Shown here in pieces: positions 13,076 through 18,688 of a stretch of 18,688 bases of DNA. The first letter of the stretch is position 1. The number at the start of each line of letters is the position of its first letter. Source of the DNA: Anaerolineae bacterium (GTDB lineage: Bacteria; Chloroflexota; Anaerolineae; Aggregatilineales; Phototrophicaceae); contig JANQRM010000075.1 in the NCBI GenBank assembly GCA_028284565.1, forward strand, positions 1 to 18,688, written 5' to 3'. The notes beneath the pieces are model-generated. The model saw only the letters and a list, made by a program, of their open reading frames with translations, was not told the DNA's origin and made no database searches. A program made the position numbers and the translations under genes.

Positions 13076-15262
13076 GTGTCGAAATTGCGTCGCTTTTGGT
13101 GGTTCATTTGGGTGCTGTTAGTGATGGTTGCTTGCGCGCCCACATATCAAGCAGAAGACCCCTTGCCGACTCTGGCTCCCTCGCCGACTCCCGCGATTGA
13201 TATGCAATCCGCAGAACGGGTCTCCCGCGAATTTTTGGATGCATGGACTCGCCTTGATTATGAAGCCATGCATCGCCTGATCACCTTCTCCGATGCCACT
13301 CCCTTCGAGTCCTTCCAAGCGATATATGATAATGCCCATACCACGATGACATTAGAGAGTTTGGACTATGAAATCCGCACCTTGCTCCGTGAAAGTAGCA
13401 ATGTCGTCGCACTCAATTATGATGTCTCGTTCGACACACTCATTCTTGGCGAATTTACCGATACGAATCGTACATTGCGCTTAGTGATTGACCCCCAACT
13501 GGGTCAATGGCGGGTTGCGTGGTCATTGGGGGATATACTGCCGGAGATGGAAAATGGGGCGCGCTTGGTCTTTGAAGCACAAATCCCCAGCCGTGCCAAC
13601 ATTTATGACCGTAATGGGGAAGTTCTCGCTGATCAAAATGGTGTGATTGTTGAGGTCATCGTCATCAAAGAAGAGATTCCGATATATGAACAGTGTGTCA
13701 ACTCACTCGTCGAGATATTAGACAAACCCATTGAGCAAATCACCGACCAGCTGGACCGTTCTGGCACGAATTGGGAAGTGGTCATCGGCACGATTGAAGG
13801 CACTGCTTATGTCGAGCGTCACGAACAATTGGAGCGTGATTGCAATGCCAGCTTTGAACGGCGCGCCACCCGACGTTATCTACGAGGATCACTCATGCCC
13901 CATATTCTGGGCAATGTCGGCTTCCCAACAGAAGAAGAAGTCAATGCACTAGAACGACAAGGTTTTAACGCAGAGACGATCATCGGACGAAGTGGAATCG
14001 AACAAAGTTGGAATGATGTGCTGAGTGGTCGCCCCGGCGGACGCTTATCGCTGGTATCTGCCACCGGACAACGGGTTCGGGTACTGGCAGAAGTTCCCTC
14101 ACAAATCCCAGAGAGTTTGTGGCTGACGATTGATGCGAACCTGCAAGAATACGTCGCCCGGGTCTTAGGAGAAGCCTATGTGGAATCTGCCGAGGGATGG
14201 GGACGTTCCTCACGCGGGGCATCGGCAGTTGTCTTTGATGTCAATACGGGCGAATTGCTGGCAATGGTCAGTTACCCATCATATGAAGGCAATGCCTTTA
14301 ATCCCTATCCTGCCGTCGGACGTGAAGTTGCCGATTTGGTGCAAGAAGAAGTTGCCGAAGATAATCGCTTGCCACAACTCAACCGCCCGACGCAAGGGGT
14401 CTATCCGACTGGCTCGGTGATGAAAGTCATGAGTTCAATTGCCGTGCTGGAAAGCGGAGTCTATGATGAAAACGACTCCATTGTCTGCACGGGCATCTGG
14501 CAACAGGAGAACGATACCCGCTTCGATTGGTTGCCCGGCGGACACGGACGCATGACCACTTCGACAGGTATCACGAATAGTTGCAACCCCTTCTTCTATG
14601 AAGTCGGCTATCAGTTGGATGGCGTTGACCCCAACTTATTACCCAGCTATGCACGACGCATGGGATTAGGCGAACCAACGGGGTTGACAGATATCCAAGA
14701 GCAAACAGGCATTATCCCCGACCCTGAATTCATCCGTCGGACAAGTAATCTGCCATGGACATTCTCGTTTACGGTGAACTTGTCGATTGGACAGGGTGAA
14801 GTGCAGGTCACACCTCTACAAATGGTGCGGATGTACGCCGCTGTTGCTAATGGGGGCTTGTTACTGCGTCCGCGTCTGGTGCGTGAAACAGGGATCTTGA
14901 ACCAACGGACTTTCATCGCCGAACCGGATGTGATTTCCGATGCTGACCTTTCTGCACAAACCTTGCGGATTGTACGCGAGGGGATGTGCAATGTTACGGT
15001 TGCCAATTCCGGGACAGCCACGCACATCTTCCGCGATTCGCCCCTCCAAAATCTGGGAGTCTGTGGCAAAACGGGAACTGCCCAAGCCTTCATCGATGGG
15101 CGGGGAGCCGCCCCGCATTCGTGGTTTATCGCTTATGCCCCGCGTGAAAATCCAGAAATAGCCGTCGTAGTCATGGTGGAAAACTCTGGCGAAGGGTCGG
15201 GAATCGCCGCACCACTCACCCGCCGAATCATGGAATACTACTTCTTCGGACCCTTTGATTAA
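13076..15262 (+). CDS. lipoprotein penicillin-binding transpeptidase with NTF2-like domain (MecA/PBP2a-like architecture)
   Basis: 728 residues from GTG 13076, six bases after AGAAGGA. A lipoprotein signal ends 'VMVAC' (lipobox Cys about 20), followed by a Pro/Thr linker. Residues ~40-155 form an NTF2-like/MecA_N domain ('FLDAWTRLDYEAMHRL'), then the dimerisation domain starting 'IPSRANIYDRNGEVLADQNG' (~175), and a transpeptidase domain from ~345. Catalytic motifs: SVMK with Ser447 and Lys450, SCN with Ser502, and KTGT with Lys665. It cross-links peptidoglycan outside the membrane. The architecture resembles low-affinity class B PBPs, but beta-lactam affinity cannot be read from this sequence. 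Lipid anchoring instead of an N-terminal TM helix is unusual. Divergent from the tail-tube-like gene. Confidence 0.93.
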   Translation: MSKLRRFWWFIWVLLVMVACAPTYQAEDPLPTLAPSPTPAIDMQSAERVSREFLDAWTRLDYEAMHRLITFSDATPFESFQAIYDNAHTTMTLESLDYEIRTLLRESSNVVALNYDVSFDTLILGEFTDTNRTLRLVIDPQLGQWRVAWSLGDILPEMENGARLVFEAQIPSRANIYDRNGEVLADQNGVIVEVIVIKEEIPIYEQCVNSLVEILDKPIEQITDQLDRSGTNWEVVIGTIEGTAYVERHEQLERDCNASFERRATRRYLRGSLMPHILGNVGFPTEEEVNALERQGFNAETIIGRSGIEQSWNDVLSGRPGGRLSLVSATGQRVRVLAEVPSQIPESLWLTIDANLQEYVARVLGEAYVESAEGWGRSSRGASAVVFDVNTGELLAMVSYPSYEGNAFNPYPAVGREVADLVQEEVAEDNRLPQLNRPTQGVYPTGSVMKVMSSIAVLESGVYDENDSIVCTGIWQQENDTRFDWLPGGHGRMTTSTGITNSCNPFFYEVGYQLDGVDPNLLPSYARRMGLGEPTGLTDIQEQTGIIPDPEFIRRTSNLPWTFSFTVNLSIGQGEVQVTPLQMVRMYAAVANGGLLLRPRLVRETGILNQRTFIAEPDVISDADLSAQTLRIVREGMCNVTVANSGTATHIFRDSPLQNLGVCGKTGTAQAFIDGRGAAPHSWFIAYAPRENPEIAVVVMVENSGEGSGIAAPLTRRIMEYYFFGPFD

Positions 15263-15375
15263 GTTCACATAATTTATACTCTATTACATTATTTACAATT
15301 CTCTTGTGTGCTTCTTGCATTGCTCGATTATGCTATGTGGTTATCCGTCTTAGAGATAAAAGCATTAAGGACACC

Positions 15376-15750
15376 ATGACCGCCATTCAATTAGCATGGC
15401 ACGACTCGCAAGAGACGATCTTGCACTATACCTTCCCGAATATTTGGCAATGGGATGATTTTTATGCGGTTAAGGCAGAGGCTGATCCACTGCTTTTGGC
15501 AAAACCCTATTCGGTTGCCTTGGTCATGGACTTAACACAATCAAAAGGCATTCCCGCCCATCCCATTCGGCAGATTCGGTCCTTGCTCCACAAACGGGTT
15601 GATAAAGGGTCGCCCATCATCTTCGTTGGGAAGCGTTATCTCTTCAAATCACTGTTTCGGGTGATTAAGCAGATGTGTCGTAGGGTGGCACCAGACCTTT
15701 ATCTGGTGGATACGCTGGATGACGCATTAAAACTTGTTGCGGTTCACTAA
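15376..15750 (+). CDS. STAS-like small protein
   Basis: 124 residues from ATG 15376, with AAGGA 5 bp upstream; the longer reading from 15304 lacks a ribosome site. Alternating strands and helices ('SVALVMDLTQSKGIPAHPIRQIRSLL', 'SPIIFVGKRYLFKSLFRVI', 'LYLVDTLDDALKLV') fit the SpoIIAA/STAS-like fold seen in small bacterial proteins, in which a hydrophobic strand ends in Asp. No conserved phosphorylatable Ser is evident. Role unknown; such proteins often act as protein-protein switches. It follows the PBP gene by 113 bp without a terminator, so read-through is possible. It converges on the next gene with a 2-bp gap. Confidence 0.65.
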   Translation: MTAIQLAWHDSQETILHYTFPNIWQWDDFYAVKAEADPLLLAKPYSVALVMDLTQSKGIPAHPIRQIRSLLHKRVDKGSPIIFVGKRYLFKSLFRVIKQMCRRVAPDLYLVDTLDDALKLVAVH

Positions 15751-15752
15751 CC

Positions 15753-16112
15753 CTATTTTGAACTGGGCAGTACCCACTGACTGATGGCCAACACCACAGC
15801 CCAGCCGATGTATCCAGCAATTACTGTCGGCAACAACTTCAGCCCCTGCCGTGACGCGATATATGACACGATAAAAAATACAGTTGTCGCAACCAAGCCA
15901 ATAAACAACGACCCATTGAAGCTCACGAATTCTTCTTGCCGAGTCTCTTCTTCAAAGCGGGAGTAGGCAATCCACATGGCTAAGGGCAAGCCGAGTGGCA
16001 TGGTAGCGGTGATCGCGGCTAACTGCTTCGAGCGTTCACTGAGCAATGCTACAATGATAATGACGAGCATAGAGACCACCACAGGCAGGACTTTCGACCA
16101 ATCTATTGTCAT
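15753..16112 (-). CDS. small four-TM membrane protein, DUF3147/GlpM-like
   Basis: 119 residues with four hydrophobic helices (about 7-24, 31-51, 67-86, 94-114) and short loops. The middle loop 'RFEEETRQEEF' is acidic. Spacing and the 'TMPLGLPLAMW' and 'AGYIGWA' segments recall the GlpM/DUF3147 group of small inner-membrane proteins, but the resemblance is weak. ATG 16110-16112 has only a poor AGAAAG ribosome site. It is divergent from the BatA-like gene and shares a 183-bp upstream region with it. Function unknown. Confidence 0.6.
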   Translation of the reverse strand: MTIDWSKVLPVVVSMLVIIIVALLSERSKQLAAITATMPLGLPLAMWIAYSRFEEETRQEEFVSFNGSLFIGLVATTVFFIVSYIASRQGLKLLPTVIAGYIGWAVVLAISQWVLPSSK

Positions 16113-16295
16113 ATTGAACTGTCTTTCTGCATTTGGAACAGCCTCACATCTTACCTTTATCCGCTCGAATTCTCCATTATGCTCTTAAAGCTGAGTGCTA
16201 TTCTGCTGGTGGCTCAAAATTGGACGTTGACAAACTAGGGTGCTATCCGTTCAACTTAAAGGGAGACCGTCAGCGACGCACGAAGGATCGTGTTC

Positions 16296-18218
16296 ATGTC
16301 ATTTTTGGCTCCGCTTGCCTTTCTGGGCGCATTACTCGCCATACCCATTCTGTTGCTGTATATGCTTCGGCTTCGTCGGCGTGAGGTGGTGATTTCTAGC
16401 ACCTTTCTCTGGCAACAGATTCTCAAAGACACGGAAGCCAATACCCCGTGGCAACGCTTACGACGCAACCTCCTTCTCTTCCTACAATTAATTATTCTAG
16501 CTCTACTTGTCCTTGCGCTGGCACGCCCCTTCATCACCGTCCCCACCGTCAGCGCAGGCAAGACCGCTTTGCTCATTGATGCCTCTGCCAGCATGAACGC
16601 CACCGATGTCGATGGAAGCTCACGGTTTGCCTCTGCCATCAGCGAAGCGAATGCGATTATCTCCAACATGAACCCAGCCGATACCATTTCGATTATCCGC
16701 GTTGGAGAAACGGCTGAAGCCATCACCCCCTATACAGGTGACTTTCTGGAATTGCGTGGGGCGATTAATGCCATGCAAGCGGGCGAAGGCAAAGCGGATT
16801 GGGATACGGCACTGACTCTGGCGGCGGCAGGCTTAAAAGGCGCAGAGAACTTTAATATCGTGATTATCAGCGATGGGGGTGTGGGGGATGCGACCAACTT
16901 ACCCGCGAATATCCCCCAGCCGATTCACATTTCCGTCGGCGAATCCTCCGACAATCTGGCGATTACGGCTCTCGCCACCCGTGCCTTGGCTGGAGAAGCC
17001 CCCCAACTCTTCGCCCAAGTGACTAATTTCGGCGATTCCGAAACGGAGATTTCGCTATTGGTGCGTTTGGATGGCACACTTCGTTTTTCACGGACGGCGA
17101 CCATCGGCGCACGCAGTCAATTGCCCATCGCTTTTGAAGACCCGATTACAGACGAATTTTCGACTATCGAAGCCGAACTCCTCCTTGACGATAACGTGGT
17201 GGATTATCTGGATTCCGACAATCGCGCATGGACGGTACAACAACAGGTCAACACCCGACGCACCCTCCTCATGACACCCGAATCAAATGTCTTCCTCGAA
17301 CAAGTCCTCCGCAGTTTAGCAGGAGTCCAGACCTTCAAAGGTGATACAACGAGTGGACGTTTACCCAACCAAGACTTCGACCTCTACATCTTTAGTGATT
17401 GGTTGCCGAACTCGCTTCCCGATGGTGATATGCTGATAATCAACCCACCACGCACGACCTCGCTGTTTACGATTGGTGAGGAGATTGAGAACACCCGTCG
17501 TATTGAAGTCGCACGACCCGATGACCCGCGCATGGCGTTTGTGGATGTAGATGCACTAAATCTGCGTGTTTTTCGGGATATTGAAGCGGATTGGGCAGAC
17601 CCCCTGATTGTCAGTGATGGGGGCGCATTGTTGCTCGCTGGTGAAAATGACGGGCGACAGATTGCCATCCTCACCTTCGACATTCGGGATTCCGACCTGC
17701 CACTGCAAATCACATGGCCCATCCTCATCTCGAACTTGCTCGAATGGTTCACTCCAAGTCAGACTGTCTCCGTACCCGATGGACTGAGTGTGGGAGATAC
17801 GGTTGTCATTCGCCCGCCCATTGGAGCCGATTCCCTGCGTGTGACCTTGCCATCAGGTGATACCCGTGAGCTTCCGCCTGATGAGAACCTGCTGTTCTTC
17901 ACGGAGACGACGACTGCTGGCTTGTACACGCTTGATGTGCTAAGCAATGAAGAAGTCATCGACAGCCAACCCTTCGCCGTGAACCTGTTTACGACTGGCG
18001 AGAGCGACATCACCCCGCAGACGATCTCGCTGGGTGGAACGGAAGTCACGACAGATGCGAATGAGCAATTGGGCGTACGCGAGTTCTGGTCACTTGTGGC
18101 GTTCTTGGCATTGCTCGTCTTGCTGATTGAATGGTATGTCTATCATCAACGCCTCCGTGTCCCGACCATCATGACACCCCTTCAACGTCGTCGCGTCGCC
18201 CGCACACAACGCGCTTGA
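16296..18218 (+). CDS. BatA-like VWA-domain membrane protein
   Basis: 640 residues from ATG 16296, which lies 8 bp after AAGGA; the in-frame GTG 16290 is too close to it. The N-terminus 'SFLAPLAFLGALLAIPILLLYMLRL' is the BatA_N motif, with TM1 (~3-24) and TM2 (~58-78). A VWA domain follows (about 89-230) with an intact MIDAS start DASAS (95-99) and 'IISDGG'. A long extracytoplasmic region (~240-605) of beta-sandwich character leads to a last TM (~607-627) and a basic tail. VWA proteins of this class bind a partner through a divalent metal and often work with a MoxR ATPase; none is in the window. TTGACA at 16227-16232 may be a -35. Exact role is unknown. Confidence 0.85.
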   Translation: MSFLAPLAFLGALLAIPILLLYMLRLRRREVVISSTFLWQQILKDTEANTPWQRLRRNLLLFLQLIILALLVLALARPFITVPTVSAGKTALLIDASASMNATDVDGSSRFASAISEANAIISNMNPADTISIIRVGETAEAITPYTGDFLELRGAINAMQAGEGKADWDTALTLAAAGLKGAENFNIVIISDGGVGDATNLPANIPQPIHISVGESSDNLAITALATRALAGEAPQLFAQVTNFGDSETEISLLVRLDGTLRFSRTATIGARSQLPIAFEDPITDEFSTIEAELLLDDNVVDYLDSDNRAWTVQQQVNTRRTLLMTPESNVFLEQVLRSLAGVQTFKGDTTSGRLPNQDFDLYIFSDWLPNSLPDGDMLIINPPRTTSLFTIGEEIENTRRIEVARPDDPRMAFVDVDALNLRVFRDIEADWADPLIVSDGGALLLAGENDGRQIAILTFDIRDSDLPLQITWPILISNLLEWFTPSQTVSVPDGLSVGDTVVIRPPIGADSLRVTLPSGDTRELPPDENLLFFTETTTAGLYTLDVLSNEEVIDSQPFAVNLFTTGESDITPQTISLGGTEVTTDANEQLGVREFWSLVAFLALLVLLIEWYVYHQRLRVPTIMTPLQRRRVARTQRA

Positions 18219-18299
18219 ATATTTAACTTATACGCTTTTCCGAAAATAAGTTCTGTAGTATAGTTGAGTTGTTCATAGATTCAGCTTTGGGCAGTACAA

Positions 18300-18318
18300 C
18301 CAAGGTTCGATTCCTTGG
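18300..18318 (+). other. T-arm-like stem-loop in an AT-rich leader
   Basis: CCAAGG, a 7-base loop TTCGATT and CCTTGG form a 6-bp hairpin matching the tRNA T-arm pattern. No acceptor, D or anticodon stem can be drawn around it and no CCA follows, so it is not called a tRNA. The surrounding 18219-18402 holds no other gene that I can support; a weak AACTTAT/ATAAGTT inverted repeat lies at 18225-18252. Confidence 0.5.
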
Positions 18319-18402
18319 GATGTAATTGGCTTAATTGGGTTTGTCTGCATCTTCCTTCTACACACAACATATCGTTATCTGAGTTTTACGAAGGAGTCAC
18401 AG

Positions 18403-18498
18403 ATGAATAAAAAGACGCTAATCACATTGTCCCTTATAGAGGTAACTTCGGCAGTAAATAGTCAATTCGTTACTGGTATATGGATTGCCCATAGCTGA
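18403..18498 (+). CDS. 31-residue ORF with strong ribosome site, possible leader peptide
   Basis: ATG 18403 follows AAGGAG (18391-18396) by 6 bp, the best Shine-Dalgarno of this region. The peptide starts like a truncated signal peptide (NKKTLITLSLIEVTSAV) and stops at 18496-18498, four bases before the next ATG. That next gene has almost no ribosome site, so translation of this ORF may feed it. It could be a regulatory leader peptide or the remains of a gene cut by a stop. No homology can be claimed. Confidence 0.45.
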   Translation: MNKKTLITLSLIEVTSAVNSQFVTGIWIAHS

Positions 18499-18502
18499 GA
18501 CT

Positions 18503-18688
18503 ATGATACTTTTCTCAAACATTTTTCTTTTCAAAATCTTCAAACGATTTTCTTTTATTCTATTAATTTTTTTATCATGTTATTTCGTACTCGCACAAGA
18601 CGAGGTGGAATCCCCAACCATTGAGCGTGTGATTGTCATCTCGATTGATGGCTTACGTGCGGATGCCGCCCAACAAGCGGATATGCCG
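18503..18688 (+). CDS. exported alkaline phosphatase/nucleotide pyrophosphatase-type enzyme (5' part)
   Basis: The first 62 codons are in the window and the frame is open to the edge. A signal peptide (about 1-31, Phe/Leu/Ile-rich, ending VLA before QDE) precedes 'RVIVISIDGLRADAAQQADMP', the metal-binding first motif of the type I phosphodiesterase/nucleotide pyrophosphatase and sulfatase superfamily, with Asp49 as the expected ligand. A Cys at 26 within 'FLSC' makes lipoprotein processing possible but the lipobox is imperfect. The nucleophile Thr/Ser and remaining ligands lie outside the window. Translation probably depends on the preceding 31-codon ORF. Confidence 0.75.
   Translation, partial: MILFSNIFLFKIFKRFSFILLIFLSCYFVLAQDEVESPTIERVIVISIDGLRADAAQQADMP

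Noticed and set aside
12925..13143. Upstream extension of the tail-tube-like ORF
   Set aside because: It would overlap the divergent promoters and the start of the transpeptidase; ATG 12924 has a proper ribosome site.
14647..15268. Two overlapping minus-strand ORFs opposite the transpeptidase
   Set aside because: They lie antisense to the SCN and KTG motif region of a clearly coding gene and show no domain, promoter or ribosome site.
18240..18330. Complete tRNA gene around the T-arm-like hairpin
   Set aside because: No pairing acceptor stem, D-arm or anticodon stem could be drawn at tRNA distances.

Overview
The window looks like a chromosomal stretch from a Chloroflexota bacterium, probably Anaerolineae-like. 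This is inference from Ser/Thr/Pro/Glu-rich extracellular linkers of the 'PTPEPSATEE' style, a lipoprotein PBP with a 'PTLAPSPTP' linker, a HEAT plus Yip1-like membrane protein and a PadR/kinase pair; no rRNA or marker gene is present. Base composition is near 50% GC and genes are closely packed on both strands. I see no rRNA, complete tRNA, CRISPR array, insertion sequence or transposase.

Layout. (1) 1-1484, minus: a translationally coupled pair, a small membrane protein and a CopC-CopD copper protein cut by the window start. (2) 1612-3552, plus: a two-TM protein, then a PadR repressor whose promoter overlaps a perfect 34-bp palindrome, followed with no gap by a fusion of a short 'permease-prefix-like' segment to a Ser/Thr kinase domain whose catalytic HRD Asp is Ile. 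(3) 3664-5859, minus: a HEAT/Yip1-like membrane protein and a DUF420/YozB-like membrane protein with an acidic repeat tail. (4) 6064-8247, minus: a four-gene redox operon (Asp/Glu/Tyr-rich anchored peptide, one-TM small protein, ApbE flavin transferase, ferric-reductase-like haem membrane protein), divergent from an OmpR-type response regulator and histidine kinase (8399-10529, plus). Four 11-bp direct repeats lie between the two units. (5) 10623-11213: a YfcE-like phosphoesterase, convergent with (6) an RNA-repair-like pair at 11217-12441, minus: a P-loop polynucleotide-kinase-like protein overlapping a Thg1-family 3'-5' polymerase. (7) 12526-12924, minus: an orphan contractile-tail tube-like protein, divergent from (8) a MecA-like lipoprotein transpeptidase (13076-15262). 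(9) 15376-18218: a STAS-like small protein, a small membrane protein on the other strand, and a BatA-like VWA membrane protein. (10) 18219-18688: an AT-richer leader with a T-arm-like hairpin, a 31-codon ORF with a strong ribosome site, and the start of an exported alkaline-phosphatase/pyrophosphatase-type enzyme cut by the window end.

The units most worth study are the PadR/pseudokinase operon with its palindromic operator, the two-component-controlled ApbE/ferric reductase/acidic peptide locus, which lacks an obvious flavin acceptor, and the kinase-Thg1 pair beside an orphan tail tube gene. All identities come from reading motifs; no database search was possible. No stretch over 300 bases lacks a gene.
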